64,000 bases of DNA. Source: Amorphus coralli DSM 19760. Its GTDB lineage: Bacteria > Pseudomonadota > Alphaproteobacteria > Rhizobiales > Amorphaceae. Location of the stretch: positions 124,001-188,000 of the forward strand of contig NZ_KB894574.1 of NCBI RefSeq assembly GCF_000374525.1, given 5' to 3'. The position numbers were made by a program, and so were the translations under genes. This document shows positions 52,849-60,582 of this stretch, one piece after another (the first letter of the stretch is position 1; every line of letters begins with the position of its first letter). The notes below the pieces were generated by a model. The model saw only the letters and a list, made by a program, of their open reading frames with translations. It was not told where the DNA came from and did no database searches.

Positions 52849-54852
52849 ATGACCGCAGGGCCTCAGCTCTCCCGGACCTTCCTTCCCGCACAGACCGACT
52901 GGCAGCCGTGCCCGCGCGAGCTGAAGAAGTACGTGCTTGCCGTCGCCGTGCTCGGATCCAGCCTCGCCTTCATCGACACCACGGCCGTTGCGGTCGCCCT
53001 GGCCGCGATGCGCGAGGATCTCGGCGCCTCCTTCCTCGCCGTCCAATGGGTCGCGGCCGGCTATGCGCTGGTCCTCTCCGCTTTCCTGCTGCTGGGTGGC
53101 GCTGCGGCCGATGCCTTCGGCCGCTGGCGCGTCTTCCGCATCGGCATTGCGGTGTTCGCGCTGGCGTCCGCAGCCTGCGGCCTGGCCCCGCGGGCCGATG
53201 TGCTGATCGCCGCCAGGGGTCTGCAGGGACTTGCCGCGGCCGTCATGGTGCCGGGGGCGCTGGCGCTCATCGCCACCAATTTCGTGGAGGAGGAACGCGG
53301 CCGGGCCATCGGCATCTGGGCGGCGTGGTCCAGCATCGCCGCCGCACTCGGGCCGTTCATCGGCGGCTTCCTGATCGACGTCTGGTCGTGGCGGGCGATC
53401 TTCTACCTGAACCTGCCCGTCGCCGCAGCTGCCCTTTTCCTTCTCCAGTACCGCGTGCCGGTGGATTTTCCCGATCTCGACGACCGCCGCTTCGATCTTC
53501 TCGGCGGCGGCATCGTGCTGGCCGCCATGGGCCTTTTGGCCCTCGGCCTGACCCTGTTCGGGATCGAAACCGGGTCCGGCGGGCTCGTGCCGGTGACGCT
53601 GGTCCTGTCGGGCCTGGTCGGCCTCGTCCTGTTCGTGATGTGGGAGGCGAGCGGCGCCTCGGCGCCGATGATGCCGGTCGGCCTTTTCCTCAACCGCACC
53701 TTCACAGGCGCCAACATCGTCACCCTGCTGCTCTACATGGCGCTCGGCGGGCTGTTCTTCCTTCTGCCAGTGGCCCTGATCGAGGGAAGCGGGCGCAGCG
53801 CCGCGGAAAGCGGCGCCGTCTTCCTGCCGTTCAGCCTCGCCATGGCCCTCGTCGCCCGACAGACCGGCCCGATCGTCGACCGGTTCGGAAGCCGCCTGCC
53901 GCTGGCCGTCGGCGCCGCGGTCGCGGCGGTTGCGTTCGCGTCGCTGGCGGTGGCCGTTCGCGCCGAACTCTATACCACCGGCGTGCTGCCGGCCATTGCC
54001 CTCCTCGGTGCCGGCATGGGGCTGGCGGTGCCGCCGCTTTCGGCCGCGGTGCTGGCGGGCGCGCCGGCCAGCCGGGCGGGAATGGCCTCGGCCGTCAACA
54101 ACACGATCGCCCGCTTTGCCGGCCTGGTGGCGGTCGCCGCCCTCGGCGGCGCGGCAACGCTGATCTACCGGGAGACTCTGGGCGAGCTGGCACCGCAGCT
54201 GGCCTCGGTCCTGTCGCGCGCCGACTTCGCCATGCCCGTCGACGGCCCCGCCGACGTGCAGGCCATCCGGGCCGAGGCCGTGCGTGGCACCTTCGCGGTG
54301 GTCGCCTTCGCATGCGCCGCCGCAGCCGCCCTGTCGGCGGGTCTTGCCCGCCTCCTTCTGCCCAGGACGGCATCCGCAGGGCCGGCCGCCGCGCCCGATC
54401 CGGACAACCCGTTCGAGCCCGAACTGCCGCCCTGGCGGCGGATCGACCTGCCGGATCCGCTGGTCGACCACGACCGCGACGCGCCCGAACTTCCGCTACC
54501 GCCGGCGCCTGAAGCGGAGCGGATCGAGCCGCGCTTCGTGCCGGCGCGACCGGTCGCCGAGACCGTTCCAGACGCCCCCGCCACCGGGGCTGAAGAGGCC
54601 AGCACCCCGCCCCCCGGTCCGGGCCCGACGCCTCTTCCGGTTGCCGCGAGCGGCTCGCAGACCGACCTGCCGAACCCGCTGCCGTCGACCCGCCCCGAAC
54701 CGGCCGCCGCGACGGCGACGGCGACGAACGGATCACCCGCGTCCGGGACGCCCGCAACCGTTGCCACCAACGATCGGCCGGCAGGCGTCCGCCGGGTCCG
54801 GGCGAACCGAACCGCAACCCCGACCGTGACGTCCGGTTCAGGCGGCCGCTAG
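52849..54852 (+). CDS. MFS transporter (DHA2/EmrB-QacA, 14-helix) with long proline-rich C-terminal tail
   Basis: About 667 aa. Fourteen helices span about 25-505. FIDTTAVAVALAAMREDLGAS (motif D1), LLLGGAAADAFGRWRVF (motif A) and LQGLAAAVMVPGALALI (motif C) are DHA2 drug:H+ antiporter hallmarks. After the last helix there are about 150 residues rich in Pro, Ala and Glu, ending in a Ser-Gly-rich stretch. This cytoplasmic tail is unusual, since most family members end soon after helix 14. It may export toxic organic compounds. It is divergent from the TAXI receptor gene. Confidence 0.9.
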   Translation: MTAGPQLSRTFLPAQTDWQPCPRELKKYVLAVAVLGSSLAFIDTTAVAVALAAMREDLGASFLAVQWVAAGYALVLSAFLLLGGAAADAFGRWRVFRIGIAVFALASAACGLAPRADVLIAARGLQGLAAAVMVPGALALIATNFVEEERGRAIGIWAAWSSIAAALGPFIGGFLIDVWSWRAIFYLNLPVAAAALFLLQYRVPVDFPDLDDRRFDLLGGGIVLAAMGLLALGLTLFGIETGSGGLVPVTLVLSGLVGLVLFVMWEASGASAPMMPVGLFLNRTFTGANIVTLLLYMALGGLFFLLPVALIEGSGRSAAESGAVFLPFSLAMALVARQTGPIVDRFGSRLPLAVGAAVAAVAFASLAVAVRAELYTTGVLPAIALLGAGMGLAVPPLSAAVLAGAPASRAGMASAVNNTIARFAGLVAVAALGGAATLIYRETLGELAPQLASVLSRADFAMPVDGPADVQAIRAEAVRGTFAVVAFACAAAAALSAGLARLLLPRTASAGPAAAPDPDNPFEPELPPWRRIDLPDPLVDHDRDAPELPLPPAPEAERIEPRFVPARPVAETVPDAPATGAEEASTPPPGPGPTPLPVAASGSQTDLPNPLPSTRPEPAAATATATNGSPASGTPATVATNDRPAGVRRVRANRTATPTVTSGSGGR

Positions 54853-54920
54853 GCTCTTCCAACCCGCCGCATCCCCTGTCGCATCGGACTGCGCGGTGGC
54901 GCCAAATGGCCGCCGCGCAC

Positions 54921-54984
54921 GTTCTGCGCAGCGGTGCGCGTTTCTGCGCAGTCCTGCGCGATCCTGCGCAGGCATCCCTGCGCA
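54921..54984. repeat. 10-bp phased TGCGC(A/G) array upstream of arsR
   Basis: TGCGCA at 54925, TGCGCG at 54935, TGCGCA at 54945, TGCGCG at 54955 and TGCGCA at 54965 are spaced exactly 10 bp, alternating A and G, with differing four-base linkers. A sixth TGCGCA lies at 54979. The array ends about 120 bases before the arsR start. Confidence 0.88.
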
Positions 54985-55071
54985 ACCGGCATCGCCGCGG
55001 ACCCCGCTTTTCGGCCGGCTCGGCAAGACGCGATCGCTCGCCACGCACCCTGTCTTTGTGCAGAGGCGCGC

Positions 55072-55099
55072 TTGCATGTTTCGATTATTCGAGTATTCT
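55072..55099 (+). promoter_or_regulatory. candidate arsR promoter
   Basis: TTGCAT (55072-55077) and TATTCT (55094-55099) are 16 bases apart. The predicted start of transcription falls at about 55106, the A of the arsR ATG, so the transcript may be leaderless. The -10 element lies inside the palindromic operator. Confidence 0.5.
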
Positions 55100-55104
55100 C
55101 GAAT
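55087..55104 (+). promoter_or_regulatory. ArsR-type operator (inverted repeat)
   Basis: ATTCGAG, TATT, CTCGAAT: a perfect 7-bp inverted repeat with a 4-base centre, 1 base before the arsR ATG at 55106. It resembles operators of SmtB/ArsR repressors and covers the candidate -10 box, so autorepression relieved by arsenite is expected. Confidence 0.7.
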
Positions 55105-55105
55105 T

Positions 55106-55477
55106 ATGGAAAAGACGGATGCCCTCGAAGCCCTGACGGCGCTTGCCCACCCCACGCGTCTCACCGTGTTCCGCCTGCTCGTCCGCAACGAGCCGGAAGG
55201 ATTGTCGGCGGGTGCCATCGCGGAGGAGGCGGGCGTGCTCGCCAACACCCTCTCCACCCATCTGGGGCAACTCACCCGGGGGGGGCTGGTGTCGGCCGAG
55301 CGTCACGGACGAAGCATACAGTATCGGGTCGACTTGGAGGGGATGCAGGCCCTGCTCCTCTACCTGATGCAGGATTGCTGCGCGGGTCGTCCGGAGGTTT
55401 GCACCCAACTGATCGATGCCCTGGCCTGCCGCACCGACGCGGTGGCGGGCCAGCCGGACCTTGAGGAACAGACATGA
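55106..55477 (+). CDS. arsR: ArsR/SmtB family transcriptional repressor
   Basis: About 123 aa. ALTALAHPTRLTVFRLLV (about 8-25) leads into a winged helix with AEEAGVLANTLSTHLGQLTRGGLVSAERHGRSIQY. Cysteines near the C-terminus (DCCAGRPEVC) could bind arsenite, though the classical CVCDL motif in helix 3 is absent. I chose the ATG at 55106, since an ATG at 55076 would put the operator inside the coding region, although it has AGAGG upstream. It overlaps the next gene by four bases (ATGA) and heads the ars operon. Confidence 0.9.
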   Translation: MEKTDALEALTALAHPTRLTVFRLLVRNEPEGLSAGAIAEEAGVLANTLSTHLGQLTRGGLVSAERHGRSIQYRVDLEGMQALLLYLMQDCCAGRPEVCTQLIDALACRTDAVAGQPDLEEQT

Positions 55478-55986
55478 GCGAAGCCCCGAAGAACGTCCTC
55501 TTTCTCTGCACCGGCAACTCCGCCCGCTCGATCCTGGCAGAGGCCATTCTCAACCGCGACGGCGCTGGCCGCTTCAACGCCTACTCCGCCGGCAGCCAGC
55601 CGAAGGGCAGAGTGCACCCCTATGCCATCGACCTCCTGAAGCAGACCAACTTCATCACCGACGACCTGCGCTCCAAGAGCTGGTCGGAGTTCGCCGATCC
55701 CGGCGCGCCGGTGATGGATTTCGTCTTCACCGTGTGCGACCAGGCGGCGGCGGAATCCTGCCCGGTCTGGCCCGGCCAGCCGATGACGGCCCACTGGGGC
55801 GTGCCGGATCCGGCCACGGTGGAAGGCAGCGAGGCGGAGCGGCGTTACGCCTTCGCCGACACGTTCCGCATGCTCAATTCGCGGATCTCGATCTTCCTCT
55901 CCCTTCCGCTCGCCTCGCTCGACCAGCTGAGCCTGCAGCGCCAGCTCGACCGGATCGGACAGACGTCGACCACCGAGCCGGCCTGA
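55474..55986 (+). CDS. low-molecular-weight phosphatase-type arsenate reductase
   Basis: Protein of 170 aa. VLFLCTGNSARSILAEA carries the CX5R P-loop (Cys12, Arg18), and HWGVPDPATV contains the general-acid Asp, both from the LMW tyrosine phosphatase fold used by thioredoxin- or mycothiol-linked arsenate reductases. It reduces arsenate to arsenite in the cytoplasm. Together with the Grx-type reductase at 57155 the operon has two unrelated enzymes for the same reaction. Confidence 0.9.
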   Translation: MSEAPKNVLFLCTGNSARSILAEAILNRDGAGRFNAYSAGSQPKGRVHPYAIDLLKQTNFITDDLRSKSWSEFADPGAPVMDFVFTVCDQAAAESCPVWPGQPMTAHWGVPDPATVEGSEAERRYAFADTFRMLNSRISIFLSLPLASLDQLSLQRQLDRIGQTSTTEPA

Positions 55987-56010
55987 CGCCGCAAATCCAG
56001 GATAGTCTTG

Positions 56011-57093
56011 ATGTCTACGCAGAACGCTGCCGTGGCTGCGCCCGCCCCGGGCGGGATCGGCATTTTCGAGAAATGGCTCTCGGTCTGGGTCGGGCTGGCG
56101 ATCATCGCCGGCCTGGTTCTGGGCAACCTGTTGCCGGGCACCTTTTCCTGGCTGGCCGGGCTGGAATATGCCTCGGTGAACTTTCCCGTCGCGATCCTGA
56201 TCTGGGCGATGGTCTACCCGATGATGGTGGCGGTGGACTTTTCCAGCCTGTCGCACATCGGCGACCGGCCGAAGGGACTGATTCTGACGCTGGTGGTGAA
56301 CTGGCTGATCAAGCCCTTCACCATGGCCGCCCTCGGCGTGCTGTTCTTCGAGGTGATCTTCGCGCCCTTCATCCAGCCGGCCGATGCCCAGCAGTATATC
56401 GCCGGCCTGATCCTGCTGGGCGCCGCCCCCTGCACCGCGATGGTCTTCGTGTGGTCGCAGCTGGTGCGCGGCGATGCGACCTACACCCTCGTTCAGGTGT
56501 CGGTGAACGACATCGTGATGGTGTTCGCCTTCGCCCCGATCGTCGCCATCCTGCTTGGCGTCACCGACATCTCGGTGCCGTGGGCGACGCTGATCCTGTC
56601 GGTGGTGCTCTATGTGGTGATCCCGCTGGTGGCCGGTGCCGCCACCCGGCAATGGCTGACCCGACACGCCCGGCGCGGCGAGAGCGCGGATGCCGCGGTC
56701 GACCGCTTCACCGGGGCCATCAAGCCGGTGTCCATCATCGGCCTGCTGGCCACCGTGGTGCTGCTGTTCGGCTTTCAGGGTCACGTCATCGTCGAGCGGC
56801 CGCTGCTGATCGTGATGATCGCCATCCCGCTGCTGATCCAGTCCTACGGCATCTTCGCGATCACCTACGCGGCGGCCTGGTTCTGGCGGGTGCCGTTCAC
56901 CGTCGCCGCCCCCTGCGCCATGATCGGCACCTCCAACTTCTTCGAGCTGGCGGTTGCCGTGGCCATCGGCCTGTTCGGGCTTGGGTCCGGGGCGGCGCTG
57001 GCCACCGTGGTCGGCGTGCTGGTGGAAGTGCCGGTGATGCTGTCGCTGGTCGCCTTCGCCAACGCCACCCGCACCCACTTCCCCGAGGCCTGA
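56011..57093 (+). CDS. ACR3 family arsenite efflux transporter
   Basis: Protein of about 360 aa with ten helices. [47 protein letters not shown] and [23 protein letters not shown] are ACR3 signatures, with the conserved functional cysteine in [11 protein letters not shown]. It exports arsenite driven by the proton gradient. The ATG at 56011 follows AGGATAG and the gene starts 24 bases after the LMW-type reductase, so the operon runs arsR, reductase, ACR3, reductase. Confidence 0.95.
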   Translation: MSTQNAAVAAPAPGGIGIFEKWLSVWVGLAIIAGLVLGNLLPGTFSWLAGLEYASVNFPVAILIWAMVYPMMVAVDFSSLSHIGDRPKGLILTLVVNWLIKPFTMAALGVLFFEVIFAPFIQPADAQQYIAGLILLGAAPCTAMVFVWSQLVRGDATYTLVQVSVNDIVMVFAFAPIVAILLGVTDISVPWATLILSVVLYVVIPLVAGAATRQWLTRHARRGESADAAVDRFTGAIKPVSIIGLLATVVLLFGFQGHVIVERPLLIVMIAIPLLIQSYGIFAITYAAAWFWRVPFTVAAPCAMIGTSNFFELAVAVAIGLFGLGSGAALATVVGVLVEVPVMLSLVAFANATRTHFPEA

Positions 57094-57154
57094 CACCGGC
57101 TGCCGGGTCCTGCGGGATCCGGCATCGCCCCTTCGCCGATTACGGATTCCTTCG

Positions 57155-57577
57155 ATGACCGTCACGATCTACCACAACCCCAACTGCGGCACCTCGCGCA
57201 ACGTGCTGGGCCTCATCCGCAACACGGGCGAGGAGCCCGAGGTGATCGAGTATCTGAAGACGCCGCCGACGCGGGAGACGCTGGTGGACCTGATCGAACG
57301 GATGGCCATCCCGGTGCGCGATCTTCTCCGCCGCAAGGGCACGCCCTATGACGAGCTGGGCCTGGACGATCCGAAGTGGAGCGACGAAGAGCTCATCGAC
57401 CGAATGATGGAGCACCCGATCCTGATCAACCGGCCGATCGTCGTCACCCCGATCGGCGTCAAGCTGTGCCGGCCTTCCGAGACCGTCCTGGACATCCTGC
57501 CCGCGCCCCAGACGGGCGCCTTCGAGAAGGAAGACGGCGAGCGGGTCGTCGACAAGGACGGCAAGCGGGTCGCCTGA
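57155..57577 (+). CDS. arsC: glutaredoxin-dependent arsenate reductase
   Basis: Protein of 140 aa of the ArsC/Spx thioredoxin-like fold. Cys11 in HNPNCGTSRNVLGLI is the catalytic residue, and VIEYLKTPPTRETL and LINRPIVVTPIG are family blocks including the arsenate-binding Arg. It reduces arsenate with glutathione and glutaredoxin. It lies 61 bases after ACR3. The gene ends with the acidic-basic repeat KEDGERVVDKDGKRV. Confidence 0.95.
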   Translation: MTVTIYHNPNCGTSRNVLGLIRNTGEEPEVIEYLKTPPTRETLVDLIERMAIPVRDLLRRKGTPYDELGLDDPKWSDEELIDRMMEHPILINRPIVVTPIGVKLCRPSETVLDILPAPQTGAFEKEDGERVVDKDGKRVA

Positions 57578-57742
57578 CCCGACCGGCCAGCGCGTCATCC
57601 CGAGGCTTTTTTCAGCGCCTTCTTGAAATGACGGTCCGTTGCCGGTACATCCCCGCAATGCCTGCGCCCGGTCCGGCTTCGCACACGCGTCGACGGAGCC
57701 CGTCGCAGATCGAGGGCGGCGCACCGATCCGCCCTCCGGCAA

Positions 57743-57818
57743 GCCGCATTAGCTCAGTTGGTAGAGCACGTCATTCGTAATGATGGGGTCGCTGGTTCGA
57801 GTCCGGCATGCGGCACCA
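57743..57818 (+). tRNA. tRNA-Thr (anticodon CGT)
   Basis: GCCGCAT (57743-57749) pairs with ATGCGGC (57808-57814), the D arm contains GCTCAGTTGGTAGAGC, and the anticodon loop TTCGTAA gives CGT. The T arm reads GCTGG-TTCGAGT-CCGGC. CCA is encoded at 57816-57818. It reads ACG codons. No integrase lies beside it. Confidence 0.96.
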
Positions 57819-57895
57819 CCCCTCCCTCGCAGCGTTGATTCCGGTTGCCGGCCTCGGGCACATGGCGACCGCGCGCTCTTCGGCACGCCGCGGTG

Positions 57896-59038
57896 TCAGA
57901 CCGCCGCGCGGGCGGCATCACCGCTCGCCGGCTGGCTCACGTCGGGAGCCCCCACCTCGACCATGGCGACATGACCAGGGCCCGTCCTGGCCGCCTGGAG
58001 TGCCCTGCCGCACGCCGCCAAGAGTGCATTGAGGTCGGCGACCTTGCGGCCCGCCACGGCAATGCCGTCCCGTGCACCGATGTCGATCGTCACGTCCTCG
58101 ATCTGATACGGCTCGCAGAGCACCTGCACGATCGTCTGGCCGAGCGCCTGGGCGTCCTTCCGGTCCCGGATGTGTGACTGGATGACGATGAACTCGTCAC
58201 CGCCGTAGCGGGCGACGAAGTCGGTCGGCGCCTTCATCAGCCGCAGCCGATCCGCCACCATGCGCAATACTTCGTCGCCGACAATGTGGCCATGGGCTTC
58301 GTTGACCTCCCCGAACCGGTCGAGGTCGATGAAGTGGACGGCGATCAACTCGTCGTCGGCCTGCAGCGCCACGCATTCGGCGATGTGCTGGTTCATGGCG
58401 GTCCGATTCAGGACGCCGGTCAGGGAATCCGTGTTGGCCATCAGATTGAGCCGGCGCTGGCTGTCGGCAAAGCCCTCGACGGCTTTGTAGAGGATCCCGA
58501 CGGTCATCAGCCCTCCGCCATACATGAGCAGAAGGAGGATCAGGAGAAACTTCGTGTAGTAGTCCGGCGTGACCAGAAGGGCGATGCCGGGAACAACGGC
58601 GAGGATGGTCAGGTTGAGCGTGCAGATCCACGGTACCAGCGAGATACGCGCGACCATTCCGCCGCCATAGGCAAACAGCAGGCCGGACGAAAGGATCTGC
58701 GATTCCGGTTCGCTGTAGAGAAAGGTGTACGCCACCGTCAGGCTCAGGCAGGCAGAGAAACCGACGCTCCCGACCGCATAGCCCTTTTCCCACTGCGCCG
58801 CGTTGCGCGGTTGGTAATAGTGCCTGTAGGCCAGCATGGAGGCCACGCGGCCGACACTCCACACCGCGCCAAACGCACCCAAGCCGTAGAGGATCGGATC
58901 CGCCTCGCGAATGCCGATCGCGATTGTGAGAATCGCGAAGGCCACGCTGATCGAGACGACCGGGAACATCTCGCCGTAAAGGTGTTCGACCATCTCGCGG
59001 CGAATGCGCGCTGCCGCTTCTGTCGTCCGCCTGCTCAT
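57896..59038 (-). CDS. diguanylate cyclase (GGDEF) with N-terminal membrane domain
   Basis: About 380 aa. Six or so helices span 25-200 (no known sensor family recognised), then the GGDEF domain from about 210, with DSLTGVLNRTAM, FIDLDRFGEVNEAHGHIVGDEVL and ARYGGDEFIVI near 278-288. GGDEF is intact, so synthesis of c-di-GMP is expected. The lysine of the usual DxDxFKxxND segment is replaced (FGEVNE). The inhibitory RxxD site before the active loop reads APTD, so product inhibition is probably lost. I use the ATG at 59038. Confidence 0.92.
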   Translation of the reverse strand: MSRRTTEAAARIRREMVEHLYGEMFPVVSISVAFAILTIAIGIREADPILYGLGAFGAVWSVGRVASMLAYRHYYQPRNAAQWEKGYAVGSVGFSACLSLTVAYTFLYSEPESQILSSGLLFAYGGGMVARISLVPWICTLNLTILAVVPGIALLVTPDYYTKFLLILLLLMYGGGLMTVGILYKAVEGFADSQRRLNLMANTDSLTGVLNRTAMNQHIAECVALQADDELIAVHFIDLDRFGEVNEAHGHIVGDEVLRMVADRLRLMKAPTDFVARYGGDEFIVIQSHIRDRKDAQALGQTIVQVLCEPYQIEDVTIDIGARDGIAVAGRKVADLNALLAACGRALQAARTGPGHVAMVEVGAPDVSQPASGDAARAAV

Positions 59039-59313
59039 TCTTGGTTCGCTTTTTCGCGTTCTTGGTTCGCTTGTCGGCGGATCGTCACCACTCCTGTCAC
59101 GATCAGCCACCTCCCCGATACGACGGGCCGAGCGGACGGATCATAACGCGAATCGAGGCGGCGTCGCGACCGGGCCGCCTGTTCGCTGCTTCGGCCGCAA
59201 ATTTCTGGACCCCCTTGCGCGACGTCTCGGCCTTTCGGGGCGGTCGCCCCCCGCTGGATACCACGCAGTTGCTGCGCTGCAAAAAAATCAGGCAGTGTGC
59301 GGAATTGCCCAGC

Positions 59314-59342
59314 TTGCGAACACGCAATCGATTGCATAGGCT
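59314..59342 (+). promoter_or_regulatory. candidate dctP promoter
   Basis: TTGCGA (59314-59319) and TAGGCT (59337-59342) with a 17-base spacer. The palindromic operator occupies the spacer, a classic position for repression. Confidence 0.45.
59323..59336 (+). promoter_or_regulatory. LacI-type palindromic operator upstream of dctP (site 1)
   Basis: CGCAATCGATTGCA contains the perfect 12-bp palindrome GCAATCGATTGC with a central CG, the usual shape of LacI/GalR operators. The same 14 bases, in the same orientation relative to the downstream gene, occur before ridA at 63703-63716. Confidence 0.72.
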
Positions 59343-59373
59343 GATCGCCATTCGTTTTTGGAGGGGAACCAAG

Positions 59374-60441
59374 ATGAAGTCTGTGATCGCGTCCGTTGCC
59401 TTCGCGGCAGCCACCGTTCTCGGTGGAGCAGCCCTGGCGGAAGAGACCGTCCGGCTCACCATGTCGTCGAGCCATCCGACCGCCGTGGCGTGGGTCGGCG
59501 CCCTGAAGACCCATGTGGTCGACAATGCCAACTCCGAGCTGGAGAAGATGGGCTCGGACTATCGCATCGAGTGGACCGAGGCCTTCGGCGGCTCGCTCTA
59601 CAATTTCCAGGACACGCTGGAGGCGGTCCAGGACGGGCTGACCGACATGGGCTGGGTCGGCGCCCTCTGGGAGCCGTCCAAGATGCCGCTGCAGAACATC
59701 ATGTTCGCCACGCCGTTCGTGACCAGCGACACGGTGCTCGCGGTGGACGTCATGAACGAGCTCAACGACACGATCCCGGAGATGCAGGAGGAGTGGGACC
59801 GCTACAATCTCGTCTTCCTCGGCGCCACCGTGTCGGACACCTATCATCTGTTCACCACCTTCCCGATCGCGAGCCTCTCGGACCTGGAAGGCAAGCGGAT
59901 CGTCGGCGCATCCTCCCTCGGCCCCTGGATGGAAGGCACCGGCGCGGTGCCGGTGGCCGGCGGCCTGCCGACCTTTTACCAGCAGATCCAGACCGGCGTT
60001 GCCGACGGCGCGATCATCATCCCCACCGGCGCCTACTCGCTGAAGCTGCACGAGGTCGCCCCGCACATCACCCTCGTCGACATGGGCGTGACGACGGTCG
60101 GCGGCCTGGCGGTGAACAAGGACACCTGGGAAAGCCTGCCGGAGGACGTGAAGACCGTGCTCACCAAGCTCGGGCGCGAATACAGCACCGTCCACGCCGA
60201 GGAGGTGCTGGCCCGCTATGACGGCTCCATGCAGAAGATGGCCGAGGAAGGCGCCACCATCGTCGAGATGCCCGCCGCCGACCGCCAGCAGTGGGTGGAA
60301 AGCCTGGGCAACCTGTCGAAGGACTGGGTGGCCAGCGTCGAGGCCAAGGGTCTGCCGGCCAAGGAGATCCTGTCCACCTACATGGACGCCATGCGCGAAG
60401 GCGGCGCCGAGCCGCTGCGCCAGTGGGACAAGGAACTCTAG
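59374..60441 (+). CDS. TRAP transporter solute-binding protein (DctP family)
   Basis: About 355 aa with a signal peptide (about 1-22, ending ALA). SSSHPTAVAWVGALKTHV, then EAFGGSLYNFQDTLEAVQDGLTDMGWVG and LADLGVR-like SDLEGKRIVGA, belong to the TRAP DctP receptor fold, and the C-terminus QWDKEL is normal. Family members bind carboxylates, sugars or amino acids, and the ligand is unknown here. GGAGGGGAACC precedes the ATG, a very strong ribosome-binding site. It is followed by a fused permease and preceded by a LacI-type operator. Confidence 0.93.
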   Translation: MKSVIASVAFAAATVLGGAALAEETVRLTMSSSHPTAVAWVGALKTHVVDNANSELEKMGSDYRIEWTEAFGGSLYNFQDTLEAVQDGLTDMGWVGALWEPSKMPLQNIMFATPFVTSDTVLAVDVMNELNDTIPEMQEEWDRYNLVFLGATVSDTYHLFTTFPIASLSDLEGKRIVGASSLGPWMEGTGAVPVAGGLPTFYQQIQTGVADGAIIIPTGAYSLKLHEVAPHITLVDMGVTTVGGLAVNKDTWESLPEDVKTVLTKLGREYSTVHAEEVLARYDGSMQKMAEEGATIVEMPAADRQQWVESLGNLSKDWVASVEAKGLPAKEILSTYMDAMREGGAEPLRQWDKEL

Positions 60442-60582
60442 GCCCCCACCCAACCGACAGAGGCCGGCCGGACGGTGCGTGAGGGCACCTTCCGGCCACG
60501 CCACTTTCCAGCGGGGTGACGAGACTGCAGACTGCCGGCGCAGCCGTCACGCTTCCCGCAAGCCCTTCGGAGTCCTTACCGC

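Larger units (their letters stand above)
59039..59373. other. 335-base intergenic region between the cyclase and dctP, with direct repeat and LacI-type operator
   Basis: At the left edge TTCTTGGTTCGCTT is repeated at 59038-59051 and 59059-59072 (21-bp period), covering the cyclase start region. The right part holds the dctP promoter and the CGCAATCGATTGCA palindrome. The middle (about 59080-59300) shows nothing I recognise. Confidence 0.7.

Noticed and set aside
52486-54471. Long minus-strand open frame opposite the MFS gene
   Set aside because: Low-complexity, charge-biased product typical of an antisense frame in G+C-rich coding DNA, with no ribosome-binding site.
57743-57818. Possible attachment site for an integrated element at tRNA-Thr
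   Set aside because: No integrase gene and no direct repeat of the tRNA 3' end were seen nearby.
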